Shown here in pieces: positions 11,056-22,840 of a stretch of 64,000 nt of DNA. The position numbers were made by a program, and so were the translations under genes. The stretch's first letter is position 1. Every line of letters begins with the position of its first letter. Source of the DNA: Oegoconia quadripuncta (taxonomy: Eukaryota; Arthropoda; Insecta; Lepidoptera; Autostichidae); the NCBI GenBank assembly GCA_949316235.1, contig OX438742.1, positions 31,440,853 through 31,504,852 of the forward strand. The letters run 5' to 3'. The notes beneath the pieces were generated by a model. That model ran no database searches. It was given only the letters and a program-made list of their open reading frames with translations, and was not told the origin of the DNA.

Positions 11056-11907
11056 CCCTACTTGTGTGCGAAAGTCGTTTATGCGATATTCAGTGTATCG
11101 AACAGTGTGCCGATAATTTCATAGTACGATGTTTTATCGCATCGATGCCTTATTGGTGCGAACGTAACGTTAGTGCGATCTGTTGTGACAAACCGTACGA
11201 CGTTAATACATTAGTCCCATAGTTTATTAGTTCAATAGTACTCTAGTGTGAACTCACGAGTTCGATAATTTATTGATTCAAAAGTATGTTCGTTCGAATT
11301 GTCTATTCTATAAACGTAGAAGACAGTCTGAGAATTTGTAATAATGGCGATGATATGAGATGGTTCTTGAGATTGAGATCGTGTCTCGGTCTCAAGACCA
11401 TTTTTTCTGATGCTGTTTTAATATGCAACAGATTCTCAAGCGTCAACTTGAGGCTATGTCAATCTTGAGAACTGTTTATTAATACGGGCCTAAGAGCTAT
11501 GTCAAGTCATATAGAATTATAATTTTATTTCTATTGGTTTATTAATTATTAAAAAAAAAATGTTAATTTATATTGTTTTGTTGAAATATTTGATCATATC
11601 TTATAAATATCATACCTTTTTATATTGTTTAATGTATAAAAAGTTTAACGGATCAATAATCATTATGTATCATTCTTCATTAATTTTAATTATAATTCTA
11701 AAAAAAAACTCGTGATTACTATCGAACTAATAAATATCGGACTAATGAATTTTCGCCGTACTGTTTATCGAAACAGAGTTCTTCGCACTAAAGTTACGTC
11801 GCACCAATAAGGCATCGATACAATAAAACATCGTATTATGAAATTATCGGCTCACTTTGTACGATACAATGAAAATGGCACAAACGACTTTTGCACACAA
11901 GTAAGGA
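11056..11907. mobile_element. Foldback element with about 200-bp inverted arms
   Basis: The left arm (11056-11262) starts CTACTTGTGTGCGAAAGTCG, and its reverse complement forms the right arm (about 11708-11907, ending CACACAAGTAAGG). The arms share blocks such as GCCGATAATTTCATA, ATCGATGCCTTATTGGTGCG and CACGAGTT, with roughly 85 percent agreement by eye. No transposase is present, and the 445-bp centre is AT-rich except for a nested MITE. The open frame at 11007-11222 merely reads through the left arm. Confidence 0.85.
11359..11487. mobile_element. MITE nested in foldback element
   Basis: GTTCTTGAGATTGAGATC at the left pairs with AATCTTGAGAACTGTTTATT at the right. The middle, GATGCTGTTTTAATATGCAAC then CAAGCGTCAACTT, is nearly the same as the copy at 38311-38448. 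Two copies in unrelated surroundings show that it is mobile. Confidence 0.8.
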
Positions 11908-12059
11908 CCAACGGATTTGGATTAAATTTGGTATATAGGTCTAATATAAATGGTAAATAGGTAGAAGAGGATTGGTACTAGCTCTGGAGTTTTACGCGAG
12001 GACCTTCAAATCTATATTTCATTGCCTCTCGGGCAAGGGCCCAAGCTTCAGGCAATCAG

Positions 12060-12700
12060 CCTAAGGAGGCTGAATGCCTGCCGCAGCGTGTGGATGTGGT
12101 CTATGTAGCTGTAGCCTTTGAAACTGTAGAAACCGGTTTGTTCAGGAAGCTGGAAGTCATCAAGCCTACATACGAGACGACTTCAACTTGGATGGGCAGT
12201 GTTCGGGAAACTGCACAACGTCTTCTCATCCATCATACCTCAGTGCTTGAAAACGAGTCTTTACTCAAAGTAGATATGCTTATAGCACTGAAACGTGGTC
12301 AGTCACTATGGGCCTCATAAGAAACGCGTAACGAGCTGTGGAGAGAGCGTTGCTCGTCGTTTCGAATGAAGAAATCCGTAGGCGAGCGAATCTTCTTCTT
12401 TTCGAGTAAATTTTTGGAGCCATTAATTAGCCACGTGAATGTTATTTAGTTGTTGTTATTTTATTTGCTATTAGCAAATAGAAGGCACATAGCAGGGTGG
12501 AGCATTAAAGGTCTCGAGTGAAAACCATGCACCAGCAAGCACATAGCACGTCCACTCACAAAGTGGACAGACGACCTGATATACGTCGCGGGAAATCGCT
12601 GGATGCAGGCTGCTTCTAAACGGTTACTCTGGAATTCTATGGGAGACGCGTATGTTCACTGGATTGCACGTCCTGTGGCTGATAAAATAAGTTATTTTTT
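12060..12700 (+). pseudogene. RTE-type retrotransposon, RT C-terminal part
   Basis: Read across frames, the sequence gives LQLGWAVFGKLHNVFSS, IPQCLKT, TETWSVTMGLIR, then EEIRRRANL. These are conserved blocks of the RTE-like elements often mislabelled 'craniofacial development protein 2-like' in Lepidoptera. The C-terminal TKWTDDL-Y-VAGNRWMQ block is at about 12555-12610, near the usual 3' end. Several frameshifts and stops are present, including AAGTAG at about 12268-12273. The same family lies on the minus strand at 56478-57590 and again at 59777-60666. Confidence 0.82.
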
Positions 12701-12720
12701 TTATCTTCCCAGTTTTAGAA

Positions 12721-13379
12721 TTATGCAAGGAAAAAAAGTACAGTAAAACCACCACAGCGACCTATTACTACATGATGATGACACAATAAAATAATTCTTC
12801 AACATTTCCTTATTTTCTTGCCTATTGACATCAATTACCTGTAGCTCATCAAATTTACCACACTTCGTTTAGATACCGATCCAAATGTCGATACTCAGTA
12901 TTATAGAATGTGGTCACAGCATAAATAAATAAAAAATATTAATTTCACTCACCACAAATGAGAAATTATAAATCTATTTTTTATGCGGTTGCGCGCACGT
13001 TCGAAAAAACAGGTAAGTAAAGATCAGTGTCGACGGTTAATAAATTTGTATGCCTAAAATCCTAATTAAAATTGAAAAATGTAGTTTATAAATTGACATC
13101 ATTCAAATTCTTCTTTTTTCCAAATTAGGGTAAGCAAACCGGTTAGGCGGCCACTACCCCTTATCGGCCACTTCTTACATTATTTTGAATAATAGGAGTA
13201 TAATAGATCATCCTTTTCTAATTTGGGCGCCATTGGAACCGGGCGAACTTCACGATTCATTGTCTGACGGCATAACCTCAAATATTGAAAATTGTGCGTC
13301 AGTTGCCATTTAACACTGTACTGTGTAAACGCGTGCCAAAAATAGTAAAACAAATAGAAGTTTTAATGTGTTATTGTTA
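12721..13379. other. Unassigned AT-rich sequence
   Basis: No gene, and no repeat that I can tie to another copy in the window. Confidence 0.4.
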
Positions 13380-14715
13380 GTTTATTGGCGATTGGTTTGG
13401 TATGTTTGATTGCGTTCATCACGACACTAAGAATTAGGAAATTACGTCATTATGGTGTGACCGGCCGAGCTCTCGACCTTCTGAATTCTTATTTGAGTAA
13501 CCGAGTTCAGAGGGTTGATATCAGTGGCAAAACCTCGTCAGGGTCGACAGTCTGTATGGGCGTCCCACAAGGCTCCATTCTCGGACCATTTTTCTTTTAG
13601 GTTTACATAAATGACTTGCCAAACCTTGTAAAGGATAAACATGAAATAGTATTGTTTGCTGACGATACCTCTGTATTGTTTAAAGTAAATAGACTAAAAT
13701 TAAATTATGACGACGTGAACAATGCTATTTCTCAAATAGTAGAATGGTTTACGGCAAATAATTTGTTACTGAATGAGAAAAAAACTAAATGTGTAAAATT
13801 TGTACTGCCTAATGTCAGGGAGGTGCCCACAAATATAATGATAAAAAATGTCACTCTAGACCTTGTTGAGTCCACTGTATTTTTGGGCATTACTTTGGAC
13901 GCCAAATTACAATGGGGTCCTCATATCCATAAATTGGCGAAGAAGCTCAGCTCTGCAGCGTATGCAGTCAAAAAAATTAGACAAATATCGGACGTAAATA
14001 CTGCTAGATTAGTATATTTTAGTTATTTCCATAGCCTGATGTGTTACGGTATCTTGCTGTGGGGAAATGCCGCGGATATAAATACAATCTTTATTTTACA
14101 AAAACGAGCCGTTCGCGCAATTTATCAATTGAGACCTGCAGTGTCACTTAGAGACAGATTTAAAGAGTATAATGTTCTAACCCTTTCGTCACAGTACATT
14201 TTTGAAAAAAAAATATAGCATCATTTAGGAAAAATAGTGATAAACATGATGTCAATACAAGAAATAAAGATAAACTTGCAGGTCACATAAGTCGCCTCCA
14301 CAAAGTCAGTAATTCATTCAAAGGGTTATGTATACGCTTTTTCAATAAAGTTCCTGTTGATATACAAAATCTTCCTTTCAATAAATTTAAAGATACTATA
14401 AAACAGAAACTTATTAAGAAAGCATATTATAAAATATCAGATTATTTAGATGATAAACAATCATGGACATAGTCAGCCCGTTCGCATAACCAGGCTTTTT
14501 CACAATTAATAATGAAATATTATAACATTAAATAATAATTAATAATTTTGTAATATAAAAACCTTTTTTTAAAAAAAGCGACCTTTCGAGTTTCTTGCTT
14601 GTTCTTCTCAGTGGAAATTGCCTTTTGAACAAGCAGTAGCTTTAAAAATGTAAAACCTGACTATTTGTACCTTGTGTACCTACAAAATAAAGCATTTTTT
14701 GATTTGATTGATTTG
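13380..14715 (+). mobile_element. CR1/jockey-like LINE, 5'-truncated copy
   Basis: The sequence begins inside the reverse transcriptase at the FDCVHHDT block and runs to a 3' end with ACAAAATAAAGCATTTTTTG followed by repeats of TTTGATTGA. Two further copies lie on the minus strand (57601-58555 and 60677-61515), a diverged relative lies at 44063-45013, and a small piece at 59691-59776. The truncated 5' end is the usual result of incomplete target-primed reverse transcription. Confidence 0.9.
13385..14218 (+). pseudogene. LINE reverse transcriptase, C-terminal half
   Basis: The first part holds VCMGVPQGSILGPFFF, a canonical RT block. An in-frame TAG at 13598-13600 interrupts it (Leu in the family), and the same frame then continues with VYINDLPN and the active site LFADDTS at about 13654-13674, with both Asp intact. 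Downstream are WFTANNLLLNEKKTK, TLDAKLQWGPHI, YFHSLMCYGILLWGNAA and the C-terminal QKRAVRAIYQL, which are typical for this LINE group. The frame closes at 14218. A further frameshift lies near 13425, before the GV-GRALDLL block. No endonuclease or ORF1 is present. Confidence 0.88.
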
Positions 14716-15802
14716 ATTTGTGCTTAGTTAACATATTTAATTTTAATATTCAAGCCCCAAAACTCATCAGGCTTTCATTGTTTGTGATATTTTTGGTGGT
14801 TGATGAACACGTTAGCGATTAACTGCCAAATCTAGTTTGCGACCGGGAAGTCGCAAACTGCTGTAATTTATGACTTTTTTGTTTGCCTTTAATGCTCTTT
14901 CAGATATACGTGGTAACATTCGAAGCATCAGAGAAGCATGCCGACAATACGGTGCTCCAAGATCCACTGTACAGGATAGGCTTTCTGGTCGTGTTGCTGA
15001 CCAAAGAAGAAAAGTTGGCCCAGACCCCATATTTGGTTTATTGGGAGAAAAACATAATTGTTGATTGGATAATTGACTTAGCGAAAGCCGGAATTCCTAC
15101 TAACAAATATGATCTTCTGGACACGGTGGCTGATCTTGCGAGAGACCTTGGAATAGACCAACGCTTTCCAGGAGGTAAACCTGGTATACGATGGCTCCTC
15201 AGCTTTCTCAAAGGCCATCCAAACATAACTATCCGAGAGCCAGAAGCTATCAAGAAGGCGCGAGAAGCTATCAAGGAAAGTTCAATTCGGAAATGGTTTG
15301 CAGACTTACACACTTTCTTGGCTGAAAGAAATGCATTAGACATTTTAAATGATCCTTGCCGCATTCTAAATGCTGATGAAACTGGAGTATCATTGTCTCC
15401 TAAATCAGGGAAGGCTTTAGCACCTAAAGGTTACAAAAACGTGCACGTAGTCAAGAAAGGTAATGAGAAAGAGAACATGACAGTACTGGTGGTAATGACT
15501 GCGTCTGGACAAATATGTCCGCCGTTAGTGGTGTTCCCATATCTAAGACCACCTATAGTGGTAGTCGACAACATGCCGCCTGATTGGATTTTAGGAAAAT
15601 CCGAGACTGGATGGATGCGGACAGATATATTTTTTGAATATATATCTAACGGATTCAACGATTGGCTCACGAATCAAAAAATAAAAAAGCCTGTACTATT
15701 TTTAGTCGATGGGAAGTCACATGTGTCCATGCCACTGAGCAAATTTTGCGAGGATAATGACATCATTCTGTACGCCTTGCTGCCAAACACCACTCATATT
15801 GA

Positions 15803-16030
15803 CGACCGATTGGTGTAGTGGATAGTGACCCTGTCAGCGAAACCAACGGTTGCGGGTTCGAATCCCGAATTTGTGTGATGAATATGAACATTTATTCCTG
15901 AGTCATGGATGTTTATATAAATATTTATGTATGTTTACCCGTTATCTAGTATCCATAGCACAAGCTTTGCTTAGTTTGGGACTAGATGATTGGTGTAAGT
16001 GTCCGAAATATTGATATTATTATTATATTT
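15803..16030 (+). mobile_element. tRNA-headed SINE inside pogo transposase
   Basis: GACGACCGATTGGTGTAGTGG is the A-box region and GGTTGCGGGTTCGAATCCCG the B-box of a tRNA-like polymerase III promoter. The body continues with TCCTGAGTCATGGATGTTTAT and ends in a TATT-rich tail before the transposase frame resumes. ATATT on both sides may be the target-site duplication. It belongs to the family at 51893, 54178, 54715 and 58556. Confidence 0.9.
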
Positions 16031-17949
16031 TAAAGCCTGCCGATGAGAGCGTGTTCAAACCGCTAAAAGAAGAATGGAAGCGCACGGTGAAAAATTGGCA
16101 GTCAACCTGAAAAATGCATTAAAAGAAAAAACTTTTGCCAAGTTTTCAAAGAAACGTTACTCATAAACAAAGAGACGACTCAGACGATCAAGAACGGATT
16201 CCGTAAATGTGGCCTTTATCCATTTGACATAGAACAGGTAGACTTCTCAAAATGTGTTAAAGATGCTCAGATAAGAAATGCAACTACTGCTCAAACAAAT
16301 TCACAAAAACTTCTTAATGAGAGGCATTTTGAAATAACTAGACAAGTGTTTTACCTGATGGAAGAGAATGTGGCTAAGCTTGGAATAAATCCAAGCATAA
16401 TCATACGTGAACTTGATCGCACAAAGGAGTTATATTTACAAAAACGGCGATCTAAATCGAAGACACCCCGAAATTTTCAAACTTCAGTCACCCGACACTC
16501 AAATGCCCTAGAAGTTAATAAATCTTCAGACAAAACCTCCAGAAGACCCCGAACTTCATCCAGTTCTTCAACCCCTCGACACCCAAAATCGTTTGAAGTT
16601 AATAACTCCTCTGAAAATACATCGAAGGTACCCCGAATTTTACAATCCACTTCAATCCCCCGACACACCCAAGAAATTGATATATCGTCTGAAAAAACGT
16701 CGAAAATCCCCAGGCCAAAAACCTCAGGAAAACCTTCTATTAAGGATAGCGACTTCAACACTATTCAGATACCAGACATTGGTTCTTTTGTATCTCTGGA
16801 CGATATTTCTATAACACCGTTTAGTTTAGTTAAATTTATCCGAAATATGTCAAATTAGTAACGATACTGTTATTCCTTTCGATATCGCTTTGGATGATGA
16901 CAATCGCGCAGAAACTTCAGCGAAAGATATCCAAATAAACTCTGAGGATTTAATTCAAGATGTTACAACTGCAAAATTAGCAACAATTGACAAAGTCCGG
17001 CAATTTACTAGCATGGTTTCTGTAGGTGTTGATGAAAATATTATCGTTAAAGACTGCACAAAAACGAACATTGTTGTAACTGAAGATGTAATAGCAAAAA
17101 CAATAAGAAACCATCTTAAAACAATACAAATTATATTGCTGGTAGCTCCGCGATGCAAGTAATCCAAATTGAAACAGTTCCTGATATACACAAAGATTAT
17201 CCAAAAATTCATAATAAACTAGCTACTAGAGAATCAAAACAGTAACAGGATCAAAGAGAAATCATCAGGATAGATTCTTTATTTTTAGATATTTATCACG
17301 ACCATAACATCTTAAACGTGTCGTTGGATGATTCATCAGATAAACAACAATCATTTACTAAAGAATCAGACAAAGAAAACAACTCACTTGTTATTATAAG
17401 TGAACACAATGCATTAGACTCTAAAATTTCTGATACCTATCTTGCTTCGTCTACGTTGGAAATTGATAATAAAATTATCAATACAATTCGACAAGACGAT
17501 AGTGATTTTATTAATTTAACAGATAATCCACCTACAGAATACCCTCTACAGAAAGATCAAATGCAACATATCTGAAGAAATTGGCAAACGAAATCAGAGG
17601 TAAAGCCAACATATTAAAAGCATCAGCTCCGGAAATACCAGCACCACCTATAGATGATAACAGAAAGAATCCATTTAAAAAACACTTGAAATTTCCTGTT
17701 GTTGACACAAAAAATAAAGGAAGTCGTAAAATGAGCTAGTTTCCAAGTGCTATAATATATCATCTAAAGCTTGGCAACAATATCACATAAATAAAGAAAA
17801 AGAGAAACAGGGTAAAGGAAACAAAATAAAGAAACAAAAACTTGAAAGAGAGCTGAAGAAAAAAGAACCACCACAAAAAAAAAGAAGAGATTTAATAAGA
17901 AGACAACGATTATAAAGAAAAAGAGTAGAAGAAACGCAATCTCGTATTA

Positions 17950-18060
17950 AGTGTGGTTTATATGATCTCGACCTCATAAGTGATACTGAAGAAGAGGGAG
18001 AAAAGAACATTGGTTGTGATCAATGCATTCGATGGTATCACTTGAAATGCACAAAACTAA
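17950..18060 (+). other. PHD-finger relic at end of pogo element
   Basis: The translated text has KCGLY, an acidic SDTEEEGEKN, then IGCDQCIRWYHLKC. The CDxCxRWYHxxC pattern is the second half of a PHD zinc finger, which binds histone tails in cellular proteins. Several insect pogo-like transposons carry such a C-terminal finger. The first Cys pair is damaged (KCGLYD in place of CxxC) and the final Cys pair is lost, so it would not fold. Confidence 0.7.
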
Positions 18061-18106
18061 AGAATTTATTTTACAATCAAGTTTTGAGGACATTTTATAA
18101 CAGAAC

Positions 18107-18835
18107 CGACTGACTGATTATGAAAATTACTAACGATTGTGTGATTAATATTTTTTCATTGTTTCTTAATAAATGTTCTATAACATTACCGACTGACTGA
18201 TTACACTGATTATGAAAATTACTAACGAGTCGTTGTGTGATCAATATTATTTTATTGTTTCTTAATAAATGTTCTATAACATTACCGACTGGCTGATTAC
18301 ACTGATTATGAAAATTACTAACGAGTCGTTGTGTGATCAATATTATTTTATTGTTTCTTAATAAATGTTCTATAACATTACCGACTGGCTGATTACACTG
18401 ATTATGAAAATTACTAACGAGTCGTTGTGTGATCAATATTATTTTATTGTTTCTTAATAAATGTTCTAGAACATTACCGACTGACTGATTACACTGATTA
18501 TGAAAATTACTAACGAGTCGTTGTGTGATCAATATTATTTTATTGTTTCTTAATAAATGTTCTATAACATTACCGACTGGCTGATTACACTGATTATGAA
18601 AATTACTAACGAGTCGTTGTGTGATCAATATTATTTTATTGTTTCTTAATAAATGTTCTATAACATTACCGACTGGCTGATTACACTGATTATGAAAATT
18701 ACTAACGAGTCGTTGGGTGATCAATATTATTTTATTGTTTCTTAATAAATGTTCTATAACATTACCGACGGACTGATTACACTGATTATGAAAATTACTA
18801 ACAAGTCATTGTGTGATTAATGTATTTTCATTGTT
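18107..18835. repeat. 96-bp tandem repeat array, about 7.5 copies
   Basis: The unit includes ATTACCGACTGGCTGATTAC, GAAAATTACTAACGAGTCG, TTGTGTGATCAATATT and TTCTTAATAAATGTTC. Successive ATTACC positions (18185, 18281, 18377) give a period of exactly 96. Central copies are nearly identical; the first is about 10 bases short and the last is diverged. As 96 is 32 codons, one minus-strand frame stays open for about 209 residues by chance. The array follows the PHD relic directly, so it may be in the 3' part of the pogo element. Confidence 0.95.
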
Positions 18836-18909
18836 TGTTAATGTGATTTTTTTTTGGAAACCATATTTTATGTTTATTAATTGTCTTACTTGATCAAAAG
18901 GAGATAATA

Positions 18910-20228
18910 TACTACTCTGTGTAAAAAGTATCGGGAATATGTCAATAAAAAGACCCGCGTAAAAGAGGTCGTTCTAATTTTTTTACTGCATGTTGGTAGC
19001 ACTGTACTGATTTAGAGCGCAAAATTTGAGCGGGATCTGTCATTTAATTTGTTTTAAACTACACTTTTTGTTGGTCATAGTTTTGAGTCCTCGGCGATTT
19101 TTACAATGGAAAATATTGTTGAACAAAGAGTGTGCCTTAAATTTTGTGTTTCAAATGATATTTCATGTGGTGAATCACTAAAAATGTTGCGAAATACCTA
19201 CGGCGAATCGTGTATATCGAAAACAAGGGCTTAAGAATGGTATAAGGCTTTTAAAGAAGGCCGAGAAGTAGTAGTAGACTTGCCTCGTTCTGGTAGACCT
19301 TCAACCGCTACGACCAAAGAAAACATCGACAGAATCAAGAAGCTAGTGCTCGAAAATCGACGTATGAGTCTGAGAGAGTTGGCTAGTGAGGTGAACATAT
19401 CTTTTAAGTCCGTCCACAACATTCTCATTGACATTTTAGGCATGAAACGCGTCGCCGCTCGACTAGTTCCAAAAGAGCTCAATTTTGTTCAAAAAGCGCA
19501 GCGAAAGCATGTCGCTGAAGACATGGTTTCCCGAGCTTCTACGGATCCGACCTTTATGACACGTATAATAACTGGCGACGAGACATGGGTTTATGAGTAC
19601 GACATGCAAACAAGCCAACAGTCTTCAGAATGGCGTCTCGAAAACGAGCCGAAACCCAAAAAACCGCGGCAAAGTCGCTCCAAAATCAAGGTGATGCTGA
19701 CAGTTTTTTTTGACTACCGTGGTGTGGTTCACTCCGAATTCCTTCCAGAGGGAGAAACAGTGAATAAAGAATATTATTTAGGCGTCATGAAGCGTTTGCG
19801 TGAGAGTATCCGCCGAAAACGTCCAGATTTGTGGCAACACAACTCATGGATGCTGCACCATGATAATGCACCATCACACACAGCCATTATAGTGAAAGAG
19901 TTTTTAGCGAAAAATTCAACAAAAGTTCTCGACCAAGCACCGTATTCACCTGATATGGCTCCGTCTGACTTTTTTTTATTTCCCAAGTTAAAATTACCAC
20001 TTCGAGGAAAACGTTTTGAGTCGATAGAAGCCATAAAAGAAAATTCGCTGAATGAGCTAAAGGCCATACCGCAAATAGCCTATGAAAAATGTATGGAAGA
20101 CTGGGTGAAGCGGTGGAGATGTTGTATTGCAAGCGATGGGGCCTACTTTGAAGGCGATAAAATAAATTTAGATGAATAATTTGTATTTTTTGTTTTATTG
20201 ACAAATTCCCGATACTTAGTACACTGAA
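18910..20228 (+). mobile_element. Mariner transposon, nearly intact
   Basis: The terminal inverted repeats are CTGTGTAAAAAGTATCGGGAAT at the left and, reversed, CAGTGTACTAAGTATCGGGAAT at the right, with TA-containing flanks. The span is about 1.3 kb, the normal mariner size. A second, truncated copy of the left third lies at 41350-41675 on the minus strand with about one difference in 320 bases, so the family was active recently. Confidence 0.93.
19106..20179 (+). pseudogene. Mariner transposase with one premature stop
   Basis: ATG at 19106 opens a 357-codon frame, the usual mariner length. One TAA at 19232-19234 (after SKTRA, before EWYKAFKEGRE) is the only break. Downstream the frame is continuous: helix-turn-helix region with MSLRELASEVNIS, the WVYEYD block with TGDET holding the first Asp, HHDNAPSH with the second, and YSPDMAPSDFFLFP with the third, a DD34D spacing as in mariners. 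The truncated copy at 41350 reads TAT at this codon, so the stop here is probably a recent T-to-A change. Translation from the internal ATG at 19280 would lack the first DNA-binding helix set. Confidence 0.93.
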
Positions 20229-21779
20229 GGTATGTTGTAGGTATCCTATGTTGAATGGAAAGTGCTTTTGAATTTTGATTTACTGATCCTAGATTTTCAT
20301 GTTTTGTTTGAAATCTATTTTTATACGATAGTGTTTAGAGGTATTTGTTGATTCTATAAACAGAGGTATTTAATTTTCTTTAATCTATACTTTAATATTT
20401 TGATTGTATTTCTTTTTTTGTAATAATCTTAATTTGGTAGCTAAATTACATGAGCTATCTAATTTAAAAAAAGGCAATATATCGCTTAAACTGATTTAAT
20501 TATTTGTTTTACTTCCATATGACTATCAACCCTTTGTCCTCTATAAGAGTCATTTTTCTACTGTGAATTAAGTGGCCGATAACCGGTGCATTGGCGGTCG
20601 ATATCTGAGTCAAATGGCCGAAAACCGGTGTATTGGCGAATTTTACGATTCAGATTTTTTAAAAATTACGACCCTAAGATTTCATTTATAAATGTTAGGT
20701 ACTATAAAACTAGATTATGATGGGATGATAATAATAAATAATTGAAATTAGTTGGTGTACAGCATTAACATAAATATCAACGCTGAAGTTAACAAGCCGC
20801 TAAAACGGCCGATAACCGGTATGTTTACCGTATTTTGTTTTCATTTTTTTAAAGTCGTGTGTAGCAAAATAAAAGCAAATGTTACCGGGCGCATGTACGA
20901 CGCCATCTTATCTTCGCTCTCAACTGAGCGGCATATGGACTCGGGCTGCTCTGGCGAGGCAGCCTCGCTGTGTATCTGACCGAGCATGGCTCGCGCACGG
21001 CCGGGCGCTTGAGGCAGCTCGCTTGGTAGACCCGCCTAATGATGCCGTTTTAGTATTCATCAAAATCAGGCCCGAGATTCCTTTGAATACTTTTCGCTAT
21101 TCCTCAAAGTTTCGGATTTGGCCATGCACGCCCACTTGAAAAATTCAGCTTGTATACCTACTTAATAACTTACAGGTAATGCTGTTGTAATAAACTTTAA
21201 AAATATAGCTATTGCTAATCCACCCCCAAGTAGTTAAAAGGGTTTAATGTGGGTGATCATTGATAAAGTGGAATTTATATTTCTTAACTGGGATGGGCTT
21301 TACTGTTAAAGCACTTAAAGCTTTGTAAATTCCAAATAGGTAAATAAAGACTTTTCATAAAGAAGAATTCGTCCTAATAATAATTTGCAAAATTTCACAC
21401 GTGGAAAAGTAAGAACTGGGAACTAATCGCCGACAGGACAAATACCAAGCTCCATATACAATATTGCGGTTTCCTTTAGTTTTAAGCATGTGTGACTCCA
21501 CTAAGATTAATCTATGACCCATATCACTGAGCCATACTCTTGTCTTTATCTCTACTTGTTCAGAAAGGATAGATAAATTCATATTTTAGAAGCTGTATTT
21601 CAAACTCGTGTGTATTCAAACATTAAAAGTTATAGATATAGACAACCTAAAAAAATTGTGCATAGATCAGCTTATTTTTGCTTTATCATAATTGTTTAAA
21701 TATAGTATAAGGTCTGGTTCTGGTCCTCAAGAATTACTACCTATACAACACAAAATATTAATTTAATTATTATAAACTG
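20229..21779. other. Non-coding stretch with GGCCGATAACCGGT repeats
   Basis: The motif GGCCGATAACCGGTG or a close variant recurs at about 20573, 20613 and 20807. A GC-richer patch lies at 20880-21060. None of the short frames shows a domain. Possibly an old non-autonomous element. Confidence 0.4.
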
Positions 21780-22840
21780 TAATAGGTAATTCTGTTTACA
21801 AATGATATTGAATTGACATAGAAAAAGAAATATATTGTATGGCCCGTCTTGGCACGGCTACTCTCACCAACAGGAAATCTGACTTTATAGATAATTAATA
21901 GATAATTTGTCACAAGATGTCCGAATTTGTTGGGCCACCATTTAGAAGATATTAGTTTAAGTGCATTGGTGGCCGTGCTAAAATGAGCGCTCATCCTCAT
22001 CATACTTTTTCTATGAAAATTGAGAATAATCTTCCTGGTAGATGAATTACAACTTTTATTTTTACCCATGATTGATAAATAAAAGTGAAAGAACAAATTA
22101 AAAAAATTGTGTAATATATATACATAGACTATGTACTAGACTACAAGTTCCATACGAAAAAAGGATTTCTCATCATTTAAGCAACGACAAATGCTGGTGT
22201 TTTGTGAACAATGTCGACAAACTTCCAACAAATTCCGGGGTTAATCAGATCTTTGCTAGGATCTGTGGTTTTTGAGATATTACCAATTTTCTTTTAAACA
22301 TATAGTGTCACATTCCGCTTTTTTGTGAATCGTTTTGACAAATATCAACTAATTATTGGTGTTATCAGATCTTCTACTGCAGCTGCAGTTTGGAAGATAT
22401 GAGGTGGCTGTGCTCATTTTGGCACAGCCACCAATACACCCCTATATCTTCTAAACGGAGGACCGACAAATTCTGATCTTGTGGCAAATTTCAACAAATT
22501 ATGGACTAATCGGATATCAAATGGGCTGATCATATTGACGGGAGTTTCAAAACAGCAAACAGTGTTCTTTATGCTATCCAAAGGTCCTTCCAATACACGG
22601 AACACTGCTTAAAATCTATAAGACTTATGTGAAACAGTTGCTCGAATATTTGTTTAAAATACGGACTACTATTCAACTATTAATCCAAAATTGTGACTTT
22701 TCTTTACCAATTACCAGCTTGGATATCTGCTGCTCACCTATTAATCTATAATAATAAATGTAATTAGTGAAATAGTCAGATATTCAGTTGGCAATGGTGA
22801 CCGTGCCAAGATGAGCCTGATGATGATTAAGTGACACGAG
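21780..22840. repeat. Non-coding repeat cluster with GGCACGGCCACC motifs
   Basis: The motif (C/T)GGTGGC(C/T)GTGC with a nearby TTTTGGCAC or AAAATGAGC occurs at about 21965, 22403 (both strands as a hairpin) and 22795 (diverged). Two segments (about 22190-22280 and 22310-22400) share TTTTGTGAA, TTTTGACAAA, CAGATCTT and GAGATAT in the same order, so they look like an old duplication. No ORF is present. It resembles several copies of one unclassified DNA element. Confidence 0.5.

Larger units (their letters stand above)
14870..18060 (+). pseudogene. Pogo-like transposase with PHD-finger tail
   Basis: The N-terminus (14903-14990) is a psq-type helix-turn-helix: REACRQYGAPRSTVQDRLSG. After a frameshift near 15060 a long frame runs to 15800 with the DDE_1 core. 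It has the first Asp in LNADETG (15375-15377), VMTASGQICPPLVVFP, and the second Asp in LVDGKSHVS (15708-15710), where relatives have DGHKSH, so one residue is missing. ALLPNTTHI follows, then a SINE interrupts. The frame resumes at about 16033 with KPADESVFKPLKEEW, holding the third Asp at 16042. Then come FRKCGLYPFD, a Ser/Lys-rich region (16440-16740), acidic segments (16890-17575), a Lys-rich block and a PHD-like finger at 17950-18060. Many stops break the 3' half. It is an old, dead copy of an element whose intact relatives encode one protein of about 1000 residues (inferred). Confidence 0.82.

Noticed and set aside
16477..17212. Minus-strand frames of 75-94 residues
   Set aside because: Antisense to the low-complexity part of the pogo transposase.
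18095..18724. 209-residue minus-strand repeat protein
   Set aside because: Produced by the 96-bp tandem array (32 codons per unit); no start context, composition or conservation evidence.
20752..21139. Two plus-strand frames in the GC-richer patch
   Set aside because: No domain, no splice context, and overlapping frames with similar quality suggest chance.
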